Shown: positions 47,670-59,306 of the stretch, piece by piece
Numbering within the stretch: the first letter of the stretch is position 1
Layout: each line of letters begins with the position of its first letter
The notes under the pieces: generated by a model
What the model was told of the DNA's origin: nothing
What the model saw: only the letters and a program-made list of their open reading frames with translations
The model's database searches: none
Program-made: the position numbers and the translations under genes
Assembly: GCF_963678635.1 (NCBI RefSeq)
Contig: NC_087067.1
Span: 43,685,829 to 43,749,828 of the forward strand
DNA length: 64,000 nucleotides
Source of the DNA: Symsagittifera roscoffensis
Taxonomy: Eukaryota > Xenacoelomorpha > Acoela > Convolutidae
Direction: 5' to 3'

Positions 47670-47741
47670 GCGCCGTGGTGAGATTTGGCCTCGCAATTTT
47701 CTGGCTAGAAAGGTGGAGAGTTAACTCAAAGCCACGTCGAA
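47670..47741 (-). pseudogene. tRNA relic, GTGAGATTTGG form
   Basis: Same as the relic at 46540. Confidence 0.68.
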
Positions 47742-48110
47742 TATATTGTGTATTCTATTACACATTTTGAAATAAAGGAAAAATATTCAAACTTTCGAAA
47801 AAACAGCAATCTGAACTTACGCAAAAACTGATGAGACATTCGTTGAATCCCCAAAAAAGAATGAACAGCCTTCAGATTGCTAGATATCTCATTTTAAAAA
47901 CCGATTAATTAATTTCAACTGAAAATAGCTACGGAAATAATAAAAAAAAATGGACTGAAACAAAGACAAAAACTTAAAATTTAAGTATCTGTTTTACTGC
48001 TGTAATTGCTGGAGATTTTGCGGAAACTTGAGGTACAATGATTTAATACAGCCATCCAATCTAAGCTGCTATTAGCTTCAAACTTTTTCCGGACAGACAC
48101 AGAGTTTTTC

Positions 48111-48183
48111 TACCCGCGGCGAGATTCGAACTCGCAATCTTCTGGTTAGGAGCCAGATGCCATATCCATTAGGCCACGCGGGC
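48111..48183 (-). tRNA. tRNA-Arg: tRNA-Arg(CCT), altered D arm (type H)
   Basis: Same sequence as the copy at 45851; third member of the type H triplet. Confidence 0.88.
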
Positions 48184-48278
48184 TCGATCATCGGCTTCAT
48201 TATAGTTAAGTGTCGGAGTCCAGCCCCATTAGGCCACGCGGGCTGGACTCCGACACTTTCATCGCGGGCCACGCGGGC
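48184..48278. repeat. Palindromic flank (type H)
   Basis: Arms at 48208-48226 and 48240-48258, stub at 48266-48278. Confidence 0.85.
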
Positions 48279-48795
48279 TGATTTCCAGATGTTTACTTAG
48301 TAGCGAGCTAATGGCAGGCCTCTGTATAATAAGATCAACACGTCACATTTTAAAAAGTTTAGAAAGAATTGATTAAAAAATAATCAAGACAATAATCTGA
48401 CTTGCGGGAACTCAAAGAGATCTAGTTTTAAAATTATCTACAGAATTTGTTTTTGACCAGCTTCGGGTAACCGCCGAAGAAGAAAAAAAAACAATCAGAT
48501 TTCCAGATATCTTAATTTGTAACTCGTTTAATTTCAACTGCTAAAAAGATACTAATACAAAAAAGGTAATACTCAACAACAAAAATTCAAAGTTCATTTG
48601 ACTTTTTTTGTTGCGGTTGCTAGATACTTGCCGTTAAAAGATTTACAATGATTTTCTACGAAAATGTCTCAAATTTTCTTTCAACCTCTTGAACTGGTCT
48701 GAACTTTAACAAATGGCTTAATTTTGATAGCATTTTTTACCGTTAATTTTTCCTAGGATTCTTTGGGTTAAAAAAGACCAGTCAACTTTAATTTC

Positions 48796-48867
48796 GCGCC
48801 GTGGTGAGATTTGGCCTCGCAATTTTCTGGCTAGAAAGGTGGAGAGTTAACTCAAAGCCACGTCGAA
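48796..48867 (-). pseudogene. tRNA relic, GTGAGATTTGG form
   Basis: Same as the relic at 46540. It is the last relic before the unit that lacks one. Confidence 0.68.
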
Positions 48868-49238
48868 TATATTGTGTATTCTATTACACATTTTGAAATA
48901 AAGGAAAAATATTCAAACTTTCGAAAAAACAGCAATCTGAACTTACGCAAAAACTGATGAGACATTCGTTGAATCCCCAAAAAAGAATGAACAGCCTTCA
49001 GATTGCTAGATATCTCATTTTAAAAACCGATTAATTAATTTCAACTGAAAATAGCTACGGAAATAATAAAAAAAAAAATGGACTGAAACAAAGACAAAAA
49101 CTCAAAATTTAAGTATCTGTTTTACTGCTGTAATTGCTGGAGATTTTGCTAACACTTGAAGTACATTGTTTTAAAACAGCAACCCAATCGAAACTGCTAT
49201 TAGCTTCAAACTTTTCCCGGACAAATACAGAGCTTTAC

Positions 49239-49311
49239 TACCCGCGGCGAGATTCGAAAGCGCAATCTTCTGGTTAAGAGCCAGACGCCTTATCCATTAG
49301 TCCACGATGGC
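49239..49311 (-). tRNA. tRNA with anticodon CTT, decayed (type I)
   Basis: T35 gives CTT. A4, T5, A11, C52 and T53 break pairs in the acceptor, D and T stems. The equivalent copy at 60264 keeps CCT, so this anticodon change is local. The unit is also the one that lost its relic. Confidence 0.68.
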
Positions 49312-49900
49312 TGGATCATTAGTTTCATTATAGTTAAGTTTCAATTTTCGCCATTCGGATTAAAAACTTTCAAAGAAGCAGAGGCCTGAAATTTAACAAG
49401 CTGATTTCCAGATGTATACTTAGTAGCGAGCTAATGGCAGGCCTCTGTATAATAAGATCAACACGTCACATTTTAAAAAGTTTAGAAAGAATTGATTAAA
49501 AAATAATCAAGACAATAATCTGATTTGCGGGAACTCAAAGAGATCTAGTTTTAAAATTTTTTACAGAATTTGTTTTTGACCAGCTTCGGGTAACCGCCGA
49601 AGAAGAAAAAAAAACAATCAGATTTCCAGATATCTTAATTTGTTACTCGTTTAATTTCAACTGCTAAAAAGATACTAAAACAAAAAAGGTAATACTCAAC
49701 AACAAAAATTCAAAGTTTATTTGACTTTTTTTGTTGCGGTTGCTAGATACTTGCCGTAAAAAGAAATACAATGATTTTCTACAAAAATGCCTCAAAATTT
49801 TTTTTAACCTCTTGAACTGGTCTGAACTTTAACAAATGGCTTAATTTTGATAGCATTTTTTACCGTTAATTTTTACTAGGATTCTTTGGGTTAAAAAAGA

Positions 49901-50022
49901 AATAAAAGCTAATGGCAGGCCTCTGTATAATAAGATCAACACGTCACATTTTAAAAAGTTTAGAAAGAAGTATTCTTTGAAATAAAAGAAAAATCTAGGA
50001 TTCTTTGAAATAAAAGAAAAAT
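49901..50022. repeat. Scrambled segment replacing a relic
   Basis: After TTAAAAAAGA the sequence jumps to a copy of the tRNA 5' flank (49908-49969, GCTAATGGCAGGCCTC onward). It then jumps to post-relic sequence with a 10-bp loss. A 23-nt direct repeat follows (49972-49994 and 50000-50022) joined by CTAGGA from the pre-relic region. The relic itself is absent. Several template switches in one event would explain it. Confidence 0.8.
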
Positions 50023-50347
50023 ATTCAATTTTTCAGTAAAACAGCAATCTGAATTTACGCAAAAACTGATGAGACATTCGTTGAACCCCCAAAAAAGAAT
50101 GAACAGCCTTCAGATTGCTAGATATCTCATTTTGAAAACCGATTGATTCATTTCAACTAAAAATAGCTACGAAATTTTAAAAAAACTTGGACTAAAATAA
50201 AGTCAAAAACTCAAAATTTAAGTATCTGTTTAACTGCTGTAATTACTGGAGATTTTGCGGAAACTTGAGGTACAATGATTTAATACAGCCATCCAATCGA
50301 AACTGCTATTAGCTTCAAACTTGTTCCGGACATATACAGAGCTTTAC

Positions 50348-50420
50348 TACCCGCGGCGAGATTCGAACGCGCAATCTTCTGGTTAGGAGCCAGACGCCTT
50401 ATCCATTAGGCCACGATGGC
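50348..50420 (-). tRNA. tRNA-Arg: tRNA-Arg(CCT), weakened acceptor
   Basis: A4 and T5 are unpaired in the acceptor stem and C52 in the T stem. Confidence 0.8.
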
Positions 50421-51032
50421 TGGATCATTAGTTTCATTATAGTTAAGTTTCATTTTTCGCCATTCGGATTAAAAACTTTCAAAGAAGCAGAGGCCTGAAA
50501 TTTAACAAGCTGATTTCCAGATGTATACTTAGTAGCGAGCTAATGGCAGGCCTCTGTATAAAAAGATCAACACGTCACATTTTAAAAAGTTTAGAAAGAA
50601 CTGATTAAAAAATAATCAAGACAATAATCTGACTTGCGGGAACTCAAAGAGACCTAGTTTTAAAACTTTTCGAACAAATTTTTTTTTTGACCAGCCTCGG
50701 GTAACCACCGAAGAAGAATAAATAACAATGAGATTTCCAGATATCTTAATTTGTAACTCGTTTAATTTCAACTGCTAAAAAGATACGAAAACAAAAAAGG
50801 TAATAACTCAACAAAAAAAATTCAAAGTTTATTTGGCTTTTTTCTGTTGCGGTTGCTAGATACTTGCCAGAAAATGAAATACAATGATTTTCTACAAAAA
50901 TGTCTCAATTTTTTTTTCTATCCTCTTGAACTAGTCTGAACTTTAACAAATGGCTTAATTTTGATAGCATTTTTTACCGTTAATTTTTCCTAGGCTTCTT
51001 TGGGTTAAGAAAGACCAGTCAACTTTATTTTC

Positions 51033-51104
51033 GCGCCGTGGCGAGACTTAGGCTCGCAATTTTCTGGCTAAAAATGTGAAGTGTTAACCCAAAGCCACGT
51101 CGAA
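51033..51104 (-). pseudogene. tRNA relic
   Basis: GCGAG T stem with GGCTAAAAATG and GAAGTGTTAACC, as in the relic at 33314. Confidence 0.74.
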
Positions 51105-51470
51105 TATATTGTGTATTCTATTAAACATTTTGAAATAAAGGAAAAATATTCAAACTTTCAGTAAAACAGCAATCTGAACTTACGCAAAAACTGATGAGAC
51201 ATTCGTTGAACCGCCAAAAAAAATGAACAGCCTTCAGATTGCTAGATATCTCATTTTGAAAACCGATTGATTAATTTCAACTGAAAAAAGCTACGGAAGT
51301 TAAAAAAAAATGGACTAAAACAAAGTCAAAAACTCAAAATAAAAGAATCTGTTTTACTGATGTAATTGCTGGAGATTTTGCAGAAACTTGAAGTACAATG
51401 ATTTATTAGAGCCACCCAAACGAAACTGCTATTAGATTCAAACTTTTTACGGACAGATACAAAACTGTAC

Positions 51471-51543
51471 TACCCGCGGCGAGATTCGAACTCGCAATCT
51501 TCTGGTTAGGAGCCAGACGCCTTATCCATTAGGCCACGCGGGC
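51471..51543 (-). tRNA. tRNA-Arg: tRNA-Arg(CCT), intact, replaced 5' flank (type A)
   Basis: Identical to the reference copy. It corresponds to the copy at 33753, including the ACAAAACTGTAC trailer and the AAGTGGGC stub. Confidence 0.95.
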
Positions 51544-51578
51544 TGTACTCCGACACTTTCATCGCGGGCCAAGTGGGC
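51544..51578. repeat. Replaced 5' flank with tRNA stub
   Basis: Stub at 51566-51578 has the AAGTGGGC form, as at 33848-33860; GTACTCC replaces GGACTCC. Confidence 0.8.
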
Positions 51579-52099
51579 TGACTTCCAGATGTACACTTAG
51601 TAGCGAGCTAATGGCAGGCCTCTGTATAATAAGATCAACACGTCACGTTTTAGAAAAATTTCGACAGAACTGATTAAAAAATAGTCAAGACAATAATCTG
51701 ACTTGCGGGAACTCAAAGAGATCTAGTTTTAAAATTTTCTGCAGAATTTCTTTTTGACCAGCCTCGGGTAACCGCCGAAGAAGAAAAAAAAACAATCAGA
51801 TTTCCAGATATCTTAATTTGTAACTCGTTTAATTTCAACTGCTAAAAAGAAACGAAAACAAAAAGGTAAAAACTCAACCAAAAAAAATTCAAAGTTTATT
51901 TGATTTCTTTATTGTTGCGATTGCTAGATACTTGCCGTAAAAGGAAATACAATGATTTTCTACAAAAACGTCTCAAATTTTTTTTCTATCCTCTTGAACT
52001 GGTCTGAACTTTAACAAATGGCTTAATTTTGATAGCATTTTTTACCGTTAATTTTTCGTAGGATTTTTGGGTTAAAAAAGACCAGTCAACTTTATTTTC

Positions 52100-52171
52100 G
52101 CGCCGTGGTGAGACTTAGGCTCGCAATTTTCTGGCTAGAAATGTTAAGAGTTAACCCAAAGCCACGTCGAA
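52100..52171 (-). pseudogene. tRNA relic, GTGAG form
   Basis: AATGTTAAG. Confidence 0.72.
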
Positions 52172-52536
52172 TATACTGTGTATTCTATTTTACATTTTGA
52201 AATAAATGAAAAACATTCAAACTTTCAGTAAAACAGCAATCTGAACTGACGCAAAAACTGATGAGACATTCGTTGGTCCGCCAAAAAAGAATGAACAGCC
52301 CCTTCAGATTGCTAGATATATCATTGTTAAAACCGATTAATTAATTTCAACTGAGAATAGCTACGGAAATTTTAAAAAATGGACTAAAACAAAGTCAAAA
52401 ACTCAAAATTTAAGTATCTGTTTTACTGCTGTAATTGCTGGAGATTCGAACACTTGAATTACATTGATTTAAAACAGCAACCCAATCGAAACTGCTATTA
52501 GCTTCAAACTTTTCCCGGACAAATACAGAGCTTTAC

Positions 52537-52609
52537 TACCCGCGGCGAGATTCGAACGCGCAATCTTCTGGTTAGGAGCCAGACGCCTTATCCATTAGGC
52601 CACGATGGC
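52537..52609 (-). tRNA. tRNA-Arg: tRNA-Arg(CCT), weakened acceptor (type B)
   Basis: A4, T5 and C52 are unpaired; the variable loop is consensus, unlike the type B copies near 35-37 kb. Confidence 0.8.
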
Positions 52610-53213
52610 TGGATCATTAGTTTCATTGTAGTAGTTTCATTTTTCGCCATTCGGATTAAAAACTTTCAAAGAAGCAGAGGCCTGAAATTTAACAAGCTGA
52701 TTTCCAGATGTATACTTAGTAGCGAGCTAATGGCAGGCCTCTGTATAATAAGATCAACACGTCACATTTTAAAAAGTTTAGAAAGAACTGATTAAAAAGT
52801 AATCAAGACAATAATCTGACTTGGGGGAACTCAAAGAGATCTAGTTTTAAAATTTTTGAAGAATATTTTTGACCAGCCTCGGGTAACCGCCGAAGAAGAA
52901 TAAATAACAATGAGATTTCCAGATATCTTAATTTGTATCTCGTTTAATTTCAACTGCTAAAAAGATACTAATACAAAAAAGGTAATACTCAACAACAAAA
53001 ATTCAAAGTTTATTTGACTTTTTTTTGTTGCGGTTGCTAGATACTTGCCGTTAAAAGAAATACAATGATTTTCTACGAAAATGTCTCAAATATTTTTTCT
53101 ATCCTCTTGAACTGGTCTGAACTTTAACAATTGGCTCAATTTTGATAGCATGTTTTACTGTTAATTTTTCCTAGGATTCTTTGGGTTAAAAAAGACCAGT
53201 CAACTTTATTTTC

Positions 53214-53285
53214 CCACCGTGGTGAAATTTGGCCTCGCAATTTTCTGGCTAGAAAGGTGGAGAGTTAACCCAAAGCCACGTCGAA
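53214..53285 (-). pseudogene. tRNA relic, GTGAAATTTGG form
   Basis: Starts CCACCGTGG; GAAAGGTGGAG. Confidence 0.68.
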
Positions 53286-53653
53286 TATATTGTGTATTCT
53301 TTTACACATTTTGAAATAAAAGAAAAATATTCAAACTTTCAGTAAAACAGCAATCTGAACTTACGCAAAAACTGATGAGACATTCGTTGAACCGCTAAAA
53401 AAGAATGAACAGCCTTCAGATTGCTAAATATCTCAATTTGAAAACCGATTGATTAATTTCAACTGAAAATAGCTACGGAAATTTTAAAAAAACTGGATTT
53501 AAACAAAGTCAAAAACTCAAAATTTAAGTATCTGTTTTACTGTTGGAATTGCTGGAGATTTTGCGGCAATTTGAGGTACAATGATTTAATACAGCCACCC
53601 AATCGAAACTGCTATTAGCTTCAAACTTTTTCCGGACAGATACAGAGCTTTAC

Positions 53654-53726
53654 TACCCGCGGCGAGATTCGAACTCGCAATCTTCTGGTTAGGAGCCAGA
53701 CGCCTTATCCATTAGGCCACGCTGGC
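53654..53726 (-). tRNA. tRNA-Arg: tRNA-Arg(CCT), one acceptor mismatch (type C)
   Basis: Only A4 differs from consensus. Confidence 0.9.
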
Positions 53727-54332
53727 TGGATCATCAATTTCATTATAGTTAAGTTTCATTTTTCGCCATTCGGATTAAAGATTTTTAAAAAAGCAGAGGC
53801 CTGAAATTTAACAAGCTGATTTCCAGATGTATACTTAGTAGCGAGCTAATGGCAGGCCTCTGTATAATAAGATCAACACGTCACATTTTAAAAAGTTTAG
53901 AAAGAACTGATTAAAAAATAATCAAGACAATAATCTGACTTGGGGGAACTCAAAGAGATCTAGTTTTAAAATTTTTTGAAGAATATTTTTTGACCAGCCT
54001 CGGGTAACCGCCGAAGAAGAATAAATAACAATGAGATTTCCAGATATCTTAATTTGTATCTCGTTTAATTTCAACTGCTAAAAAGATACTAATACAAAAA
54101 AGGTAATACTCAACAACAAAAATTCAAAGTTTATTTGACTTTTTTTGTTGCGGTTGCTAGATACTTGCCGTTAAAAGATTTACAATGATTTTCTACGAAA
54201 ATGTCTCAAATTTTTTTCTATCCTCTTGAACTGGTCTGAACTTTAACAATTGGCTTAATTTTGATAGCATGTTTTACTGTTAATTTTTCCTAGGATTCTT
54301 TGGGTTAAAAAAGACCAGTCAACTTTATTTTC

Positions 54333-54404
54333 CCGCCGTGGTGAAATTTGGCCTCGCAATTTTCTGGCTAGAAATGTGGAGAGTTAACCCAAAGCCACAT
54401 CGAA
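54333..54404 (-). pseudogene. tRNA relic, GTGAAATTTGG form
   Basis: GAAATGTGGAG; CCACATCGAA at the end. Confidence 0.68.
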
Positions 54405-54772
54405 TATATTGTGTATTCTTTTACACATTTTGAAATAAAGGAAAAATATTCAAACTTTCAGTAAAACAGCAATCTAAATTTACGCAAAAACTGATGAGAC
54501 ATTCGTTGAACCCCAAAAAAGAATGAACAGCCTTCAGATTGCTAGATATCTCATTTTGAAAACCGATTGATTAATTTCAACTGAAAATAGCTACGGAAAT
54601 TTAAAAAAAAAATGGACTCAAACAAAGTCAAAAACTCAAAATTAAAGGATCTGTTTAACTGATGTAATTGCTGGAGATTTTGCGGAAACTTGAGGTACAA
54701 TGATTTAATACAGCCATCCAATCGAAGCTGCTATTAGCTTCAAACTTTTTATGGACAGATACAGATCTTTAC

Positions 54773-54845
54773 TACCCGCGGCGAGATTCGAACTCGCAAT
54801 CTTCTGGTTAGGAGCCAGACGCCTTATCCATTAGGCCACGCGGGC
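54773..54845 (-). tRNA. tRNA-Arg: tRNA-Arg(CCT), intact, replaced 5' flank (type D)
   Basis: Identical to the reference copy. The trailer side carries CAATCGAAGCTG, a type H marker, next to the type D TATGGACAGATACAGATC, suggesting a D/H recombinant. Confidence 0.95.
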
Positions 54846-54880
54846 TGGACTCCGACACTTTCATCGCGGGCCACGCGGGC
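54846..54880. repeat. Replaced 5' flank with tRNA stub
   Basis: Stub at 54868-54880, intact acceptor form. Confidence 0.8.
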
Positions 54881-55401
54881 TGATTTCCAGATGTACACTT
54901 AGTAGCGAGCTAATGGCAGGCCTCTGTATAATAAGATCAACACGTCACGTTTTAGAAAATTTTCGACAGAACTGATTAAAAAATAGTCAAGACAATAATC
55001 TGACTTGCGGGAACTCAAAGAGATCTAGTTTTAAAATTTTCTGCAGAATTTGTTTTTGACCAGCCTCGGGTAACCGCCGAAGAAGAGAAAAAACAATCAG
55101 ATTTCCAGATAACTTAATTTGTAACTCGTTTAATTTCAACTGCTAAAAAGAAACGAAAATAAAATACGTAATAACTCAACCAAAAAAATTCAAAGTTTAT
55201 TTGACTTCTTTAATGTTACGATTGCTAGATACTTGCCGTAAAAGGAAATGCAATGATTTTCTACAAAAACGTCTCAAATTTTTTTTCTATCCTCTTGAAC
55301 TGATCTGAACTTTAACAAATGGCTTAATTTTGAAAGCATTTTTTACCGTTAATTTTTACTAGGATTCTTTGGGTTAAAAAAGACCAGTCAACTGTATTTT
55401 C

Positions 55402-55473
55402 GCGCCGTGGCGACACTTAGGCTCGCAATTTTCTGGCTAGAAATGTGAAGAGTTAACCCAAAGCCACGTCGAA
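55402..55473 (-). pseudogene. tRNA relic, GCGACACTT form
   Basis: Second copy of the GCGACACTTAGG form seen at 43224. Confidence 0.7.
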
Positions 55474-55838
55474 TATATTGTGTATTCTTTTACACATTTT
55501 GAAATAAAGGAAAAATATTCAAACTTTCAGTAAAACAGCAATCTGAATTTACGCAAAAACTGATGAGACATTCGTTGAACCCCAAAAAAGAATGAACAGC
55601 CTTCAGATAGCTAGATATCTCATTTTGAAAACCGATTGATTAATTTCAACTGAAAATAGCTACGGAAATTTAAAAAAATGGACTAAAACAAAGTCAAAAA
55701 CTCAAAATTCAAGGATCTGTTAAACTGATGTACTTGCTGGAGATTTTGCGGAAACTTGAAGTACAATGATTTAATAGAGCCACGCAAACGAAACTGCTAT
55801 TAGCTTCAAACTTTTTACGGCCAGATACAGAACTTTAC

Positions 55839-55911
55839 TACCCGCGGCGAGATTCGAACTCGCAATCTTCTGGTTAGGAGCCAGACGCCTTATCCATTAG
55901 GCCACGCGGGC
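55839..55911 (-). tRNA. tRNA-Arg: tRNA-Arg(CCT), intact, replaced 5' flank (type F)
   Basis: Identical to the reference copy; equivalent of the copy at 43659. Confidence 0.95.
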
Positions 55912-55946
55912 TGGACTCCGACACTTTCATCGCGGGCCACGCGGGC
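55912..55946. repeat. Replaced 5' flank with tRNA stub
   Basis: Stub at 55934-55946, intact acceptor form. Confidence 0.8.
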
Positions 55947-56461
55947 TGATTTCCAGATGTACACTTGGTAGCGAGCTAATAGCAGGCCTCAGTATAATAA
56001 GATCAACACGTCACGTTTTAGAAAAATTTCGACAGAACTGATTAAAAAATAGTCAAGACAATAATCTGACTTGCGGGAACTCAAAGAGATCTAGTTTTAA
56101 AATTTTTTGCAGAATTTGTTTTTGACCAGCCTCGGGTAACCGCCGAAGAAGAAAAAAAAACAATCAGATTTCCAGATATCTTAATTTGTAACTCGTTTAA
56201 TTTCAAAAAGAAACGAAAACAAAAAAGGTAATAACTCAACCAAAAAAAATTCAAAGTTTATTTGACTTCTTTATTGTTGCGATTGCTAGATACTTGCCGT
56301 AAAAAAAATACAATGATTTTCTATAAAACCGTCTCAAATTTTTTTTCTAACCTCTTGAACTGGTCTGAACTTTAACAAATGGCTTAATTTTGATAGCATT
56401 TTTTACCGTTAATTTTTCCCAGAATTCTTTGGGTTAAAAAAGACCAGTCAACTTTATTTTC

Positions 56462-56533
56462 GCACCGTGGTGAGACTTAGGCTCGCAATTTTCTGGCTAG
56501 AAAGGTGAAGAGTTAACCCAAAGCCACGTCGAA
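56462..56533 (-). pseudogene. tRNA relic, GTGAG form
   Basis: Starts GCACCGTGG like its equivalent at 44289; GAAAGGTGAAG. Confidence 0.72.
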
Positions 56534-56900
56534 TATACTGTGTATTCTATTTTACATTTTGAAATAAAGGAAAAACATTCAAACTTTCAGTAAGACAGCA
56601 ATCTGAACTTACTCAAAAACTGATGAGACATTCGTTGATCCGCCAAAAAAGAAAGAACAGCCCCTTCAGATTGCTAGATATATCATTTTTAAAACCGATT
56701 ATTTAATTTCAACAGAAAATAGCTACGGAAATTTTAAAAAATGGACTAAAACAAAGTCAAAAACTCAAAATTTAAGTATCTGTTTACTGCTGTAATTGAT
56801 GGAGATTTTGCGAAAACTTGAAGTACACTGATTTAAAACAGCCACCCAATCGAAACTGCTATTAGCTTCAAACTTTTTCCGGACAAATACAGAGCATTAC

Positions 56901-56973
56901 TACCCGCGTTGAGATTCGAACACGCAATCTTCTGGTTAAGAGCCAGACGCCTAATCCATTAGGCCACGCTGGC
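56901..56973 (-). tRNA. tRNA with anticodon CTT, decayed (type G)
   Basis: T35 gives CTT. A4, T21, T52, A64 and A65 further weaken it, so it is more damaged than its equivalent at 44728. Probably a pseudogene. Confidence 0.68.
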
Positions 56974-57583
56974 TGGATCATCAGTTTCATTATAGTTAAG
57001 TTTCATTTTTCGCCATTCGGATTAGAGATTTTCAAAGAAGCAGAGGCCTGAAATTTAACAAGCTGATTTCCAGATGTATACTTAGTAGCGAGCTAATGGC
57101 AGGCCTCTGTATAATAAGATCAACACGTCACATTTTAAAAAGTTTAGAAAGAATTGATTAAAAAATAATCAAGACAATAATCTGACTTGCGGGAACTCAA
57201 AGAGATCTATTTTTAAAATTTTCTACAGAATTTGTTTTTGACCAGCCTCGGGTAACCGCCGAAGAAGAAAAAAAACAATCAGATTTCCAGATATCTTAAT
57301 TTGTAACTCGTTTAATTTCAACTGCTAAAAAGAAACGAAAACAAAAAAAGTAATAACTCAACCAAAAAAAAATCAAAGTTTATTTGACTTCTTTATTGTT
57401 GCGATTGCTAGATACTTGCCGTAAAAAAAATACAATGATTTTCTACAAAACCGTCTCAAATTTTTTTTCTATCCTCTTGAACTGGTCTGAACTTTAACAA
57501 ATGGCTCAATTTTGATAGCATTTTTTACCGTTAATTTTTCCTAGGATTCTTTGGGTTAAAAAAGACCAGTCAACTTTATTTTC

Positions 57584-57655
57584 GCGCCGTGGTGAGACTT
57601 AGGCTCGCAATTTTCTGGCTAGAAATGTGAAGAGTTAACCCAAAGCCACGTCGAA
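57584..57655 (-). pseudogene. tRNA relic, GTGAG form
   Basis: Equivalent of the relic at 45413. Confidence 0.72.
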
Positions 57656-58012
57656 TATACTGTGTATTCTATTTTACATTTTGAAATAAAGGAAAAACAT
57701 TCAAACTTTCATTAAAACAGAAATCTGAACTTACGCAAAACTGATGAGACATTCGTTGATCCGCCAAAAAAGAATAAACAGCCCCTTCAGATTGCTAGAT
57801 ATATTATTTTTAAAACAGATTAATTGATTTCAACTGAAAATAGCTACGGAAAATTTAAAAAATGGACTAAAACGAAGTCAAAAACTCAAAATTTAAGTAT
57901 CTGTTTAACTGCTGTAATTGCTGGAGATTTTGCGGAAACTTGATTTAATACAGCCATCCAATCGAAGCTGCTATTAGCTTCAAACTTTTTCCGGACAGAT
58001 ACAGAGTTTTTT

Positions 58013-58085
58013 TACCCGCGGCGAGATTCGAACTCGCAATCTTCTGGTTAGGAGCCAGATGCCATATCCATTAGGCCACGCGGGC
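58013..58085 (-). tRNA. tRNA-Arg: tRNA-Arg(CCT), altered D arm (type H)
   Basis: T22 and A26 as in the other type H copies, with the palindrome at 58110-58160. Confidence 0.88.
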
Positions 58086-58180
58086 TCGATCATAGGTTTC
58101 ATTATAGTTAAGTGTCGGAGTCCAGCCCCATTAGGCCACGCGGGCTGGACTCCGACACTTTCATCGCGGGCCACGATGGC
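58086..58180. repeat. Palindromic flank (type H)
   Basis: Arms at 58110-58128 and 58142-58160. The stub at 58168-58180 ends CGATGGC, the acceptor variant of types B and I. Confidence 0.85.
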
Positions 58181-58698
58181 TGATTTCCAGATGTATACTT
58201 AGTAGCGAGCTAATGGCAGGCCTCTGTATAATAAGATCAACACGTCACATTTTAAAAAGTTTAGAAAGAATTGATTAAAAGATAATCAAGACAATAATCT
58301 GACTTGCGGGAACTCAAAGAGATCTAGTTTTAAAATTATCTACAGAATTTGTTTTTGACCAGCTTCGGGTAACCGCCGAAGAAGAAAAAAAAACAATCAG
58401 ATTTCCAGATATCTTAATTTGTAACTCGTTTAATTTCAACTGCTAAAAAGATACTAAAACAAAAAAGGTAATACTCAACAACAAAAATTCAAAGTTTATT
58501 TGACTTTTTTTTGTTGCGGTTGCTAGATACTTGCCGTAAAAAGAAATACAATGATTTTCTACAAAAATGCCTCAAATTTTTTTTTAACCTCTTGAACTGG
58601 TCTGAACTTTAACAAATGGCTTAATTTTGATAGCATTTTTTACCGTTAATTTTTCCTAGGATTCTTTGGGTTAAAAAAGACCAGTCAACTTTAATTTC

Positions 58699-58770
58699 GC
58701 GCCGTGGTGAGATTTGGCCTCGCAATTTTCTGGCTAGAAAGGTGGAGAGTTAACTCAAAGCCACGTCGAA
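58699..58770 (-). pseudogene. tRNA relic, GTGAGATTTGG form
   Basis: Equivalent of the relics at 46540-48867. Confidence 0.68.
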
Positions 58771-59139
58771 TATATTGTGTATTCTATTACACATTTTGAA
58801 ATAAAGGAAAAATATTCAAACTTTCGAAAAAACAGCAATCTGAACTTACGAAAAAACTGATGAGACATTCGTTGAATCCCCAAAAAAGAATGAACAGCCT
58901 TCAGATTGCTAGATATCTCATTTTAAAAACCGATTAATTAATTTCAACTGAAAATAGCTACGGAAATAATTTAAAAAAATGGACTGAAACAAAGACAAAA
59001 ACTCAAAATTTAAGTATCTGTTTTACTGCTGTAATTGCTGGAGATTTTGCGGAAAATTGAGGTACAATGATTTATTACAGCCATCCAATCGAAGCTGCTA
59101 TTAGCTTCAAACTTTTTCCGGACAGATACAGAGTTTTTC

Positions 59140-59212
59140 TACCCGCGGCGAGATTCGAACTCGCAATCTTCTGGCTAGGAGCCAGATGCCATATCCATTA
59201 GGCCACGCGGGC
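59140..59212 (-). tRNA. tRNA-Arg: tRNA-Arg(CCT), altered D arm (type H)
   Basis: T22 and A26 plus G38 in the anticodon loop. Confidence 0.86.
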
Positions 59213-59306
59213 TCGATCATCGGTTTCATTATAGTTAAGTGTCGGAGTCCAGCCCCATTAGGCCACGCGGCTGGACTCCGACACTTTCATCGCGGGCCAC
59301 GCGGGC
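59213..59306. repeat. Palindromic flank (type H), one G lost
   Basis: Arms at 59237-59254 and 59269-59286 (18 bp, because the loop side has lost one G); stub at 59294-59306. Confidence 0.83.

Larger units (their letters stand above)
33600..49311. repeat. Higher-order block 1: A B B B C D C D E F G H H H I
   Basis: Unit types defined by tRNA variant, flank form and spacer markers run in this order. The order recurs, with fewer local copies, in the block starting near 51.3 kb. Confidence 0.75.
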
